Shown here in pieces: positions 1 through 7,207 of a stretch of DNA of 30,910 bases (position 1 is its first letter; the number at the start of each line of letters is the position of its first letter). The notes beneath the pieces were generated by a model. The model was not told where the DNA came from and made no database searches. It saw nothing but the letters and a program-made list of their open reading frames with translations. This DNA is from Kuafuiihalomonas phototrophica (GTDB lineage: Bacteria > Myxococcota > Kuafuiibacteriia > Kuafuiibacteriales > Kuafuiibacteriaceae), in the NCBI GenBank assembly GCA_031800475.1, contig DAPKRQ010000265.1, positions 1 through 30,910 on the forward strand, written 5' to 3'. The position numbers and the translations under genes were made by a program.

Positions 1-339
1 GTCGTGAGCCAGAACCTCGGCCTTTCCATGTCGGGGAGCGGGTGCCCTCACCACCGGCACCCCGCCGGCAGCCGCCAGACATTGATGCCCCAGGCAGATG
101 CCCAGGACCGGGACCCGACCCTCGAGCCTGCGGCACAGCTCCACCGAATCGGGGACGTCCGTGGGGCTTCCCGGTCCGGGAGAGAGAACCACCGCATCTC
201 GGGCTTCGGCTTCTTCGACCAGGCGATTCAGCGCGGTCGAGCTCCGCGCCACCAAAACCGTGCGTCCACCCTGTTCGAGCTGGCAGGCCAGAAGCTGCGA
301 AAACGAGTCGAAGTGATCGACCAAGAGGATTCGATTCAC
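1..339 (-). CDS. trpG: Anthranilate synthase component II (TrpG glutamine amidotransferase), 3' end cut by the window
   Basis: The visible 113 codons encode the N-terminal half of a class I glutamine amidotransferase, which supplies ammonia from glutamine to TrpE for making anthranilate from chorismate. The start reads VNRILLVDHFDSFSQLL, typical of TrpG/PabA. An SPGPGSP motif follows, then GICLGHQ with the nucleophilic Cys of the amidotransferase triad. The His and Glu of the triad lie beyond the window edge. The GTG start shares bases with the trpE stop codon (GTGA), so translation is probably coupled. It is the third structural gene of the aroF-trpE-trpG operon. A PabA role in folate synthesis is possible for an amphibolic subunit, but the context favours tryptophan. 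Confidence 0.92.
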   Translation of the reverse strand, partial: MNRILLVDHFDSFSQLLACQLEQGGRTVLVARSSTALNRLVEEAEARDAVVLSPGPGSPTDVPDSVELCRRLEGRVPVLGICLGHQCLAAAGGVPVVRAPAPRHGKAEVLAHD

Positions 340-1871
340 GATACACCTCCGTGGGGCACGCCGAGGGCTCCAAGGACATTGGCTGCTTTTCGGAGGGTCT
401 CTTCGGCCTCGGCCGCCGGGTCCGAGTCCGCCACCACACCGGCACCGGCCCGTACGCGAGCCACGCCGTCTCGCACCGTGGCCGACCGGATCACGATGGC
501 CGAGTCCATGTTCCGAAGCCCCCGGAACAGCGCGACCGCGCCGCCGTAGACGCCCCGCGGGCTCGCTTCGAGGGAAGACGAGATCTGGGTCGCGCGGATC
601 TTCGGGGCGCCCGTCAACGTGCCGGGATTCGAGCAGGCACGGAGGGCGTGAAGAGCGTCGAGATCCTCCCGAAGGGTCCCGTGGACTTCGCTCACCAAGT
701 GCATGACCCGCGAAAAGCGCGCCACCGACAGCAGGCGCTCGACCCGAGGTTTGCCCGAGGCGACCCGAGCCACGTCGTTGCGCGCCAGATCCACCAGCAT
801 CAGGTGCTCAGCAACCTCCTTTTCGTCGAGTCGAAGCTCCGCTTCGAGTCGGGCGTCCAGGTCTGGGTCGACCTCTCCCCGAATCCGATCCACGGGGCGA
901 GGCCGGGTTCCTGCGATGGGTGACACTTCCACGTCGTCCGAGCCGACCCGGACCGCCGTCTCCGGCGAGGCGCCGAGCAGCACCTGGTCCAGGTCTTCGA
1001 TGAGGAAGCCGTAGGGACTGGGGCAACGCCGCCGCAGCCGGCCGTACGCCGCCCGCGGATCGAGGCAGGGAACCGTAAAGGTGCGGGAGAGAACGACCTG
1101 AAACGCATCGCCCCGATGGATGTGGGCCTTGGCGTGGCGGACCGCGTCCTGAAAGGCCTGGTCGTCCATGTCGACGAAGGGGGGAGGCGCTGGCTCGAAA
1201 GGCGCGTCCTCCACAGCCGGCGGCGACTCGGTCAGTCGAGCCCAGATCTTCAGGTCCGTCCGTCCGGCTTGCAGGTCGTCGTCTCGAACGAGCCGCGTGA
1301 CCGTGCCCCGGCCGCGACCCATCTCCAGGGTCAACTCGGGGACGAACGCCACGCAGTCCGGGACCGGCCCATCGGGCAGCCTCAGGCTGGGCTCGAAGCG
1401 ACCCATCATCTCGTGGGCGAACACCGCCAGGAGGCGGGGGGCCTGCTCGGTGTCTGGATGGGCCTCGATCAGGGCCCGGAGCACATCCAGGGGGCCGGGC
1501 TCCTTCAAACGCTCGGCTTCGGACAGGGCCGGGGTCTCGGGGCCCCCCACGTGCAGCAGCAGCCGGTCTCGGTCCCGCTCCAAGCAATCGGACGAATCGG
1601 CGAGCCGGGCCAGCAAGGTGCGGCCCACGTCGGTCGAGGCTTCAATCCGGACCCGCGGGCCGTAAAGCTCGCACCGCAGGGCGCAGCGTAGCATCATCAC
1701 GTGGCGCAGGCTGTCGGCCGATGGGGCCCGCGTCCGCCGGGCGTCCAGCTCCGCATCCCGCGTTTCCAGGAGCGCCGTCGGCCCTTCCACCTGCAAGGCG
1801 TCCTTCGCCGCGCCGTACAGGGCAAACGGGTCGGCGTGCACCTCTCGTTCGAGTCTCAGGCACTTCAGCAT
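336..1871 (-). CDS. trpE: Anthranilate synthase component I (TrpE)
   Basis: This 511-residue chorismate-binding protein uses ammonia from TrpG to convert chorismate to anthranilate, the first committed step of tryptophan synthesis. The C-terminal catalytic domain shows GASPETAVRVG, SPIAGTRPRP, LDEKEVAEHLMLVDLARND, and the GTLTGAPKIRA segment that separates TrpE/PabB from isochorismate synthases. The N-terminal region has a TALLETR stretch resembling the LLES motif of the tryptophan feedback site, so allosteric inhibition is likely. Length is normal for TrpE. The ATG overlaps the end of aroF by 7 bases and the TGA overlaps the trpG start. PabB is less likely because aroF and a Trp-codon leader lie upstream. 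Confidence 0.94.
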   Translation of the reverse strand: MLKCLRLEREVHADPFALYGAAKDALQVEGPTALLETRDAELDARRTRAPSADSLRHVMMLRCALRCELYGPRVRIEASTDVGRTLLARLADSSDCLERDRDRLLLHVGGPETPALSEAERLKEPGPLDVLRALIEAHPDTEQAPRLLAVFAHEMMGRFEPSLRLPDGPVPDCVAFVPELTLEMGRGRGTVTRLVRDDDLQAGRTDLKIWARLTESPPAVEDAPFEPAPPPFVDMDDQAFQDAVRHAKAHIHRGDAFQVVLSRTFTVPCLDPRAAYGRLRRRCPSPYGFLIEDLDQVLLGASPETAVRVGSDDVEVSPIAGTRPRPVDRIRGEVDPDLDARLEAELRLDEKEVAEHLMLVDLARNDVARVASGKPRVERLLSVARFSRVMHLVSEVHGTLREDLDALHALRACSNPGTLTGAPKIRATQISSSLEASPRGVYGGAVALFRGLRNMDSAIVIRSATVRDGVARVRAGAGVVADSDPAAEAEETLRKAANVLGALGVPHGGVS

Positions 1872-2734
1872 CGCACCATCTCCCGGGCGAACTCCACCGT
1901 TCGGCCCACCGCCTCGCAGACCTTTCGGACCTCATCGACCAGTCGTCCGTACTGGGCCGGAAGCAGAGATTGGTCCCCGTCGGAGCGAGCGGTCTCGGGA
2001 CGAACGTGCACTTCGACGATCAGGCCGTCGGCGCCGCAAGCCGCTGCCGCTCGGGCCATGGGAAGGATCAAGGCCCGCCGGCCGGTCCCGTGGGACGGGT
2101 CCACCAAGACCGGAAGGTGGGTCTCGCGCTTCAGGTAGGCCACGCCCCCCAAATCCAGCGTGTTCCGGTTGGTTCCATCGAATGTCCGGATGCCGCGCTC
2201 GCACAGCATGACGTTCTCGTTGCCCCCGGCGAGAATGTACTCGGCCGCGAGCAAGAGCTCTTCGATCCGGGCACCGCCGCCCCGTTTGAGGAGAATCGTG
2301 TTCTCGGTTTCGGCTGCTGCAGACAGAAGCCGAAAGTTCTGCATGTTGCGGGCGCCGATCTGCAGCACCGCGCCCGTCCGGGCCACCGGGTCCACCTCGT
2401 CCACGCCCATGACTTCGGTGACGACCGGGGCGCCGACCTGGCGTCCGGCTTCGGCCAGCAGCGGAAGGGCGTCCAGGCCCAGGCCTTGAAAGCTGTAGGG
2501 GCTCGTTCGAGGCTTGAAGATCCCGCCGCGGAGCCCGTGGCACCCGTATTGGCCCACGGCCCGGGCGGTGTCGAACAACTGGGCTTCGCTTTCGACGGCG
2601 CAAGGCCCGGCGATCAGAGTGAATCCACGACCCCCGACCCGATGGGGGCCCAGGGGGATCAGCGAGTCTTCGGGGTGCAGGTCCCGCGCGGCCAGCGGGT
2701 GGGGAGAAGAGGATTCGAGACGTTCGACCGACAT
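1865..2734 (-). CDS. aroF: 3-deoxy-7-phosphoheptulonate (DAHP) synthase, type I-beta
   Basis: The 289-residue protein condenses phosphoenolpyruvate and erythrose 4-phosphate to DAHP, the first shikimate-pathway step. Diagnostic motifs run in order: GPCAVES with a metal-binding Cys, GGIFKPRTSPYSFQG, LQIGARNMQNF, LLKRGGG, CERGIRTFDGTNRNTLDL, DPSHGTGRR with the metal-binding His, and the C-terminal EVHVRPETARSDGDQSL. This is the beta-type (AroA/KdsA-like) DAHP synthase. Only about 35 residues precede the barrel, so neither an N-terminal ferredoxin-like nor a chorismate mutase regulatory domain is present, and allosteric control of the enzyme itself is not evident. It is the first structural gene after the trp attenuator, so tryptophan supply probably sets its transcription. 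Confidence 0.93.
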   Translation of the reverse strand: MSVERLESSSPHPLAARDLHPEDSLIPLGPHRVGGRGFTLIAGPCAVESEAQLFDTARAVGQYGCHGLRGGIFKPRTSPYSFQGLGLDALPLLAEAGRQVGAPVVTEVMGVDEVDPVARTGAVLQIGARNMQNFRLLSAAAETENTILLKRGGGARIEELLLAAEYILAGGNENVMLCERGIRTFDGTNRNTLDLGGVAYLKRETHLPVLVDPSHGTGRRALILPMARAAAACGADGLIVEVHVRPETARSDGDQSLLPAQYGRLVDEVRKVCEAVGRTVEFAREMVRC

Positions 2735-2782
2735 GCTGCGACCTTTCTGGCCGCCCCGACGGTCTTTTGCCCCCTGTGCGCA

Positions 2783-2809
2783 AAAAGCCCGCCGGAACGG
2801 CGGGCTTTT
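2783..2809 (-). terminator. trp attenuator: intrinsic terminator hairpin before aroF
   Basis: On the minus-strand transcript an 11-bp perfect stem (AAAAGCCCGCC against GGCGGGCUUUU) closes a very short loop and is followed by a U run. This is a classic rho-independent terminator. It lies 6 bases past the leader-peptide stop codon and about 48 bases before the aroF ATG, so it cannot serve an upstream gene and is best read as the attenuator of the aroF-trpE-trpG operon. Confidence 0.88.
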
Positions 2810-2815
2810 CGTTGG

Positions 2816-2893
2816 TTACCGAGACGCACGAGCCCGCCGGGTGATGCTCCAGCACCACCACCAGCGGTTCAGAGGACCGTGCGTCCCGTTCAT
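2816..2893 (-). CDS. trpL: trp operon leader peptide (TrpL)
   Basis: This 25-codon reading frame starts with ATG and contains TGG-TGG-TGG-TGC-TGG, that is Trp at positions 11, 12, 13 and 15, and ends in TAA. A run of Trp codons just ahead of a terminator hairpin in front of aroF-trpE-trpG is the signature of ribosome-mediated attenuation. The peptide itself probably has no function beyond sensing charged tRNA-Trp. No clear Shine-Dalgarno sequence is seen at usual spacing (only GGAG two bases from the ATG). The predicted promoter places transcription initiation about at the ATG, so the leader may be translated from a leaderless or nearly leaderless mRNA. Confidence 0.85.
   Translation of the reverse strand: MNGTHGPLNRWWWCWSITRRARASR
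2831..2840 (-). promoter_or_regulatory. Antiterminator arm inside trpL
   Basis: The transcript segment CCGGCGGGCU, which encodes leader codons 18-21, is identical to the 3' arm of the terminator (2795-2786). It can therefore pair with the terminator's 5' arm, giving an alternative antiterminator stem. A ribosome stalled at Trp codons 11-15 would leave this segment free. A ribosome that reaches the stop codon 12 bases further on would mask it and allow termination. The repeat is seen directly; the pairing switch is inferred. Confidence 0.7.
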
Positions 2894-2900
2894 GCTCCAT

Positions 2901-2931
2901 ATGATGGCGGCGGCGCCCCTGGCGCTGTCAA
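2901..2931 (-). promoter_or_regulatory. Putative sigma70-type promoter of the trpL-aroF-trpE-trpG operon
   Basis: A perfect TTGACA -35 box (2931-2926) is followed after 19 bases by CATCAT (2906-2901), which matches four of six -10 positions. The spacer is long and holds a GCGCC-CCT-GGCGC inverted repeat (2913-2925). Initiation would fall around 2893-2896, next to the trpL ATG. The -35 is strong; the -10 is weak, so the exact start is uncertain. Confidence 0.45.
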
Positions 2932-3027
2932 CCCCCCGGAGCGCCGATTTTCGCAGCCGTGATCCCGATGGCCGGCTGCCGGAAACGGGGGCGAGGTCTG
3001 GCGCGGTCGGTGTTAGGGACCGGTTCG

Positions 3028-4002
3028 ATGACGACCTCTGGACAGATCCACGTGGTGTTCGGGACCGGGCAGGTCGGCCCGGCCCTGGCGCAGGAGCTCC
3101 TGGACGCGGGGCACGAGGTGCGCATCGTCAGTCGCCGGCCCGGCGATGGTCTGTTGGAGCGAATTCGAGGTGGTCGCGAGGACGTGGCGTGCTCGATCCA
3201 CGCGGGCGACGCCACCGAGCCCAAATTCGTCGACTCCGTGTGCCGGGGAGCGACCACGGTCTACAATTGCGCCAGCCCCCCGTATCACAAGTGGGATTCA
3301 CTGCTCGTTCCTCTTTTCGAGGGAATCCGCGACGGTGCAGGGCGGGCTGGAGCCAAACACGTGGTGCTCGACAATCTCTACATGTACGGCCGTCCCCAGC
3401 AGAGCCCGTTCGACGAAGACACCCCGATCCGGCCCTGCAGCAGCAAAGGAGAGCTTCGGGCCGAGCTGCGGCGCCGTCTGTTCGACGCCCACGAGCGGGG
3501 CCAAGTGCGCGCCACGAGCGGACATGCGTCCGATTTTTTCGGACCCGGCGCGGCCGGCAGCTCGCTGTTTGGCGACCGCTTCTTCGATCGACTGCGCCAG
3601 GGGCAAGCCCTCGAGGTGTTCGGGGACCCGGAGCTTCCCCACGGCTACACCTTCATTCCCGACGTGGCGCGCGCTTTGGCCATCTTGGGGACCGACGACC
3701 GAGCCATGGGAAAAGCGTGGCATTTGCCCACATCGTGGACGGGGAGCACGCGCGGGCTCGTCGAAGCGTTCGCGTCTCGGGTCGGTCACGGCGGCCGAGT
3801 CACTCGGGTGCCGGCTTGGGTGCTCCGTCTCATGGGGGTTTGGGTGCCGGCTGCCCGGGGGCTGCCCGAGATGATGTACCAATGGACCCTGCCCTACGTG
3901 CCCGACGATCGTCGGTTTCGGCAGACATTCGGCATCTCGCCGACCCCGACCGAGACCGCGGTGGCCGCGTCCCTTCGATTCGCTGGATTCGGGGATGTTT
4001 GA
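3028..4002 (+). CDS. NAD(P)-dependent epimerase/dehydratase family protein (extended SDR)
   Basis: This is an extended short-chain dehydrogenase/reductase of 324 residues. The N-terminal Rossmann fold begins HVVFGTGQVGPALAQELLDAGHEV, close to the TGxxGxxG dinucleotide-binding motif, with SRRP at the end of strand 2. Residues NLYMYGRP occupy the usual YxxxK region, but a canonical YxxxK is not obvious, as in atypical SDRs that may bind a cofactor without a standard redox step. The later HGYTFIPDVARAL segment is typical of the family. The ATG at 3028 is preferred because AGGGA lies 9 bases upstream and the product starts just before the Rossmann fold; an ATG at 2959 is also in frame. The substrate cannot be told. 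Confidence 0.8.
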   Translation: MTTSGQIHVVFGTGQVGPALAQELLDAGHEVRIVSRRPGDGLLERIRGGREDVACSIHAGDATEPKFVDSVCRGATTVYNCASPPYHKWDSLLVPLFEGIRDGAGRAGAKHVVLDNLYMYGRPQQSPFDEDTPIRPCSSKGELRAELRRRLFDAHERGQVRATSGHASDFFGPGAAGSSLFGDRFFDRLRQGQALEVFGDPELPHGYTFIPDVARALAILGTDDRAMGKAWHLPTSWTGSTRGLVEAFASRVGHGGRVTRVPAWVLRLMGVWVPAARGLPEMMYQWTLPYVPDDRRFRQTFGISPTPTETAVAASLRFAGFGDV

Positions 4003-4019
4003 TCCCGGGCGCCATCCAC

Positions 4020-5228
4020 CTACGGGAGCGTCTTGGGGCTGGGATGCCGCACGGGCTCGGTCGAATCGACGGCGGGCCCAGCTTCGGTCCAACGCTTCTT
4101 CAAAACCCGTTCGGCCGGCTTGCCCTGGGGCGTGAAGAGCCGGGCTGCTGCGGTTCCCGGATCCGGCAAGGTCAGCCAGTTCCACCAAAAGAGCCCTGCG
4201 AAGTCCTCGTTGGGTTCGAAGGTATTCAACACCGCGCGGTACACCCGCGCCTGAAGTTCAGGAGCCGGAAGAGCGCCGGGATCGTCTTTGGGCCACACCC
4301 AAGGGCGGACCGTGGCGCCCCGGACCGAGCGGTACCCGCACTCGGTGAGCAGCAGGGGACGCCGGTGGTCTCGGGCGACCTCGAACAGGTGATCCGAGAT
4401 TTCGCCGAGCCGCTGCATCAGGTCCGAATCACTCGGCTCGGGATGTTTCGACAGGGGATGGAAGAACTGGACCGCCACCAGGTCCAGGTCTTCCCAAAAC
4501 GGGACGAGTTGGAACTCGCGATCCCAGTTGGCCGCGTAGGTCAGGCCCCCGGTGTACTTCGACCGCACGTCGCGGATCAGCGCTCGCCAGCGGTCCGGGG
4601 CCCTGATGACCATGTCCATCAGCTCGACGCCCACCGCGAAGAGCTCGACGTCGTGTTCGCTCGCCAGCTCCGCATGATGCAAGACGAACTGCCGGTATTG
4701 GTTCCACCATCGGTTCAAAAGATCGGGATCCTCGAAGTCGATGCGGGCTCGCCATTCGGTGTCGGTGATGCGGTCCAGCATGATGTGGGGTTTGAGCATG
4801 ACCTTCAGGCCGCGGGCGTGGGCTTGCTCGATGGTTCGCACGACGGCCCCGTCGGTCTCTCCCTTTTCGAGGTCCGGGCCGTATCGGATCTTTGGACTTC
4901 GTACGTGGGCTTGCCGGCCGGGGACCCGCAAGGACACGAAATTGACCCCGGCCTCGGCAGCCCGATGGAGGGAGCGGGCGCTGGCCGCGGTGCCGTAGCC
5001 CGCGTCTCCGTCCGGTCCGGGGACGTGGAGAAGGGCGACGCCTCGGACCGGAGTGCGGGATGTGTAGCGCTCTGCTGACGGAGTCCGAAGGGCGGCGGGG
5101 GAGCCAGCGGGCCCGTTGCGGGTCTGTGTCTCGACGCACCCGGCGGCCAGGGCCAGCGTCAATCCCCAGAGGCGACGGGCCGACGACGGGCGGGTCGGCC
5201 CCCCGGGTCGAAGGAGCGTTCGCCGCAC
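4020..5228 (-). CDS. Putative GH113-like glycoside hydrolase lipoprotein
   Basis: The 402-residue product starts at GTG and has a lipoprotein signal ending LALAAGC (lipid-bearing Cys at 31), so it is probably membrane-anchored outside the cytoplasm. The rest resembles the TIM-barrel glycoside hydrolase family 113 (beta-mannanase type): GVNFVSLRVPG, GLKVMLKPHIML, WRARIDFEDP, YAANW, and FFWWNW-like AGLFWWNWLTLPD. Candidate catalytic acids are Glu202 in VGVELMD and Glu296 in LLTECGY, at the ends of the expected strands. The gene lies 8 bases after the coiled-coil protein gene and is probably co-transcribed. Substrate is unknown; a non-catalytic GH-like protein is possible. Confidence 0.72.
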   Translation of the reverse strand: MRRTLLRPGGPTRPSSARRLWGLTLALAAGCVETQTRNGPAGSPAALRTPSAERYTSRTPVRGVALLHVPGPDGDAGYGTAASARSLHRAAEAGVNFVSLRVPGRQAHVRSPKIRYGPDLEKGETDGAVVRTIEQAHARGLKVMLKPHIMLDRITDTEWRARIDFEDPDLLNRWWNQYRQFVLHHAELASEHDVELFAVGVELMDMVIRAPDRWRALIRDVRSKYTGGLTYAANWDREFQLVPFWEDLDLVAVQFFHPLSKHPEPSDSDLMQRLGEISDHLFEVARDHRRPLLLTECGYRSVRGATVRPWVWPKDDPGALPAPELQARVYRAVLNTFEPNEDFAGLFWWNWLTLPDPGTAAARLFTPQGKPAERVLKKRWTEAGPAVDSTEPVRHPSPKTLP

Positions 5229-5236
5229 CGGAGCGT

Positions 5237-5965
5237 TCAGTCGCCGCCCGCCACTGCGTGTCCGGGGGGTGGGCCCCGGTCGTCGTCGGTGGGCTCGATC
5301 GGAGCTTGGGGAGCCAGCGCAGCCTGGGAGGCCTCGTTTTCGAGCTTCGAAAGCTCGCTGGTCACTGCGGCGAGCGCAGCGCCGATCCGGTTGGCGGCGT
5401 CTTCGAACCGGCCGGCTTCGCTTCGGTAGTTCGGTTCCAGCGAGGCCTTTTGTCGCTCCTTCAGAGCTTGCATCTCGGCATCGGCTTTCGCCGCCGACAG
5501 CCGACCTTGGACGTTCTTCAAGGTTTGCAGGGCACCTTGCAGACCCTCGGGGTTGCCGGAGTACTGATGCGTCGCTGTCAACTGCGCCTGCGCGGGGTCG
5601 AGCTGGGCCACGACTTCTTCGGAGTCCGGTCCACCCCTTCGGCCCCGATTTCCTTCGCGTCCCAGTCCCGATTGCGAAGGCTCCTCGCCGAGCTCGGAGG
5701 CGTCGTCTTCGCCCAGCACCCAGGCCCGCATGGCCGGATGCTCCAAGCTGGCTTCGGCTTCCTCCTCGGAGCGCTCCGCCTCGGCCAGCGCATCGAGAAG
5801 TCGATCCAGGTCTTCCAGCCGCCCGTCTGGGTCCAGTCCCGCGCCCGGTCCGGTATCGGGCCCGGCGGGTCCGGGTCCCGTGGTGGGTGCCGGCCCCGCC
5901 GTGGGTCCTCCCGGTCCGTGGAGCCAGCTCGGGTCCATCCTGGGACCGAAGCGAAGCATCGACAT
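5237..5965 (-). CDS. Hypothetical coiled-coil protein
   Basis: The family is not recognised. The ATG at 5965 gives 242 residues. Residues about 15-45 are Pro/Gly-rich and low complexity, residues 48-75 are strongly acidic (DLDRLLDALAEAERSEEEAE), and residues about 130-225 are Ala/Glu/Lys/Gln-rich with heptad-like spacing (KNVQGRLSAAKADAEMQ, ALAAVTSELSKLENEASQ), suggesting a coiled coil. There is no signal peptide or membrane segment. It sits 8 bases upstream of the GH113-like lipoprotein gene, so the two may be an operon. The frame stays open upstream to 6313, but that extension is Arg/Pro-rich and looks like non-coding shadow. Confidence 0.55.
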   Translation of the reverse strand: MSMLRFGPRMDPSWLHGPGGPTAGPAPTTGPGPAGPDTGPGAGLDPDGRLEDLDRLLDALAEAERSEEEAEASLEHPAMRAWVLGEDDASELGEEPSQSGLGREGNRGRRGGPDSEEVVAQLDPAQAQLTATHQYSGNPEGLQGALQTLKNVQGRLSAAKADAEMQALKERQKASLEPNYRSEAGRFEDAANRIGAALAAVTSELSKLENEASQAALAPQAPIEPTDDDRGPPPGHAVAGGD

Positions 5966-6219
5966 GGCACGGATTGTTCGGGCCGCTGCCGGTTTTGGCA
6001 AGGTCCGGCGCCCCGGGGTCCAGCTGGGCCCGGCGCGGGCCCCTCGCTCGGTCTCGGACCGGGTTGCCGGGGCCCGTCCGTCGGTTCGGCGGCTTCCGCG
6101 GAGTGCGGGTCCGCGCGCGTCCCCCCTATCCGCGGGTTGAAAACCGGGGCCTTTCGCCGGTCTCGGCGGAGGCCTCGCCCGCGCTTGTCCCGGGTTCGCC
6201 AGCCTGGTTGAACGAAGGC

Positions 6220-7107
6220 ATGAAACGCGCGTCCATGACCCTCGCCCTGCTCCTCGGCGCCTGCACCCAATCCGGCTCTTCCACCTCCGCCGAGGGTGCG
6301 TCGGAGGGGACACAGGCCCCCCAGTCCCCCACGCCGGCCGAGAACACCTCGGCCACGGCCCTCGAGTCTGGGCTCGTGGACGAAGGCGCTTTCCAGAAAG
6401 CCCACCAACTCGCGACCGAGCTCGCGCCCGAGCCCCGGGGCGAGATGGTCGAGGTCGACGGAACGAAGGCCTACCTGAGTTTGCCGGAAGGCGAGGGGCC
6501 CCATCCCGGCCTGGTGGTCATCCACGAGTGGTGGGGGCTGAACCGCAACATCCGGTACTGGAGCGACCGGCTCGCAGCTTTGGGCTATGCGGCCCTGGCG
6601 GTGGATCTGTATGGCGGTCGGGTGGTTACCGACCCGAGCGAGGCCTCCACCCTGATGAAGAACGTGAAGCAGGAGGAGGCGAACCGGATCATGAAGGCGG
6701 CCCGCCGATTCCTGGTCGAAGACGAACGGACCCGCTCGCCCAAGACCGGCTCCATCGGGTGGTGCTTCGGCGGTGGACAATCCCTGCAGCTCGCCATCGC
6801 CGAGCCCGAGCTCGATGCCGCGGTCATGTATTACGGGTTTCCGGTGACGGACACCCGAGTGCTGAAGGCCATCGAAGCGGACCTGCTGGCGTTCTTCGGC
6901 GGAAAGGACGACTTCATTCCCGCCTCGCAGGTGCAGGACTTCGAAAAGGCGCTGGAGCAGGCCGACGTGGACCACGAGATTCGGGTCTACGATTCCGGAA
7001 CCCACGCTTTCGCCAATCCCTCGAATTCCCGCTACGACGAAGCCTTGGCGGAGAAGGCCTTTGAGAAGACCCGCTCCTTTTTGGCTGGTGCGCTGAAAGG
7101 TGACTGA
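6220..7107 (+). CDS. Dienelactone hydrolase family lipoprotein
   Basis: The 295-residue protein has an N-terminal signal MKRASMTLALLLGAC with the lipidated Cys at 15, then a Ser/Thr/Pro/Ala linker to about residue 48. The alpha/beta hydrolase domain follows with HEWWGLNRNI, the nucleophile elbow GWCFGGGQ (Cys182), GGKDDFIP (Asp231) and GTHAFANP (His262). The Cys-Asp-His triad is that of dienelactone hydrolases. Natural substrates of such periplasmic homologues are unknown. The start shown gives a positively charged signal-peptide N-region and has GAAGG just upstream; an ATG at 6235 is the alternative. Confidence 0.88.
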   Translation: MKRASMTLALLLGACTQSGSSTSAEGASEGTQAPQSPTPAENTSATALESGLVDEGAFQKAHQLATELAPEPRGEMVEVDGTKAYLSLPEGEGPHPGLVVIHEWWGLNRNIRYWSDRLAALGYAALAVDLYGGRVVTDPSEASTLMKNVKQEEANRIMKAARRFLVEDERTRSPKTGSIGWCFGGGQSLQLAIAEPELDAAVMYYGFPVTDTRVLKAIEADLLAFFGGKDDFIPASQVQDFEKALEQADVDHEIRVYDSGTHAFANPSNSRYDEALAEKAFEKTRSFLAGALKGD

Positions 7108-7207
7108 CCGTTCTGCGTGGGGCGTCTCACATGGACATACTTCGTCCGACCCCGGCAGTATGCTCTCGAAGGGCAGCCCCGACTGGGGCTGCGGCCCGAG
7201 ACCGACG

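Noticed and set aside
5116..6219. In-frame upstream extension of the dienelactone hydrolase gene
   Set aside because: The extension is Arg/Pro/Gly-rich and antisense to a better-supported coiled-coil gene. The lipoprotein signal begins at 6220.
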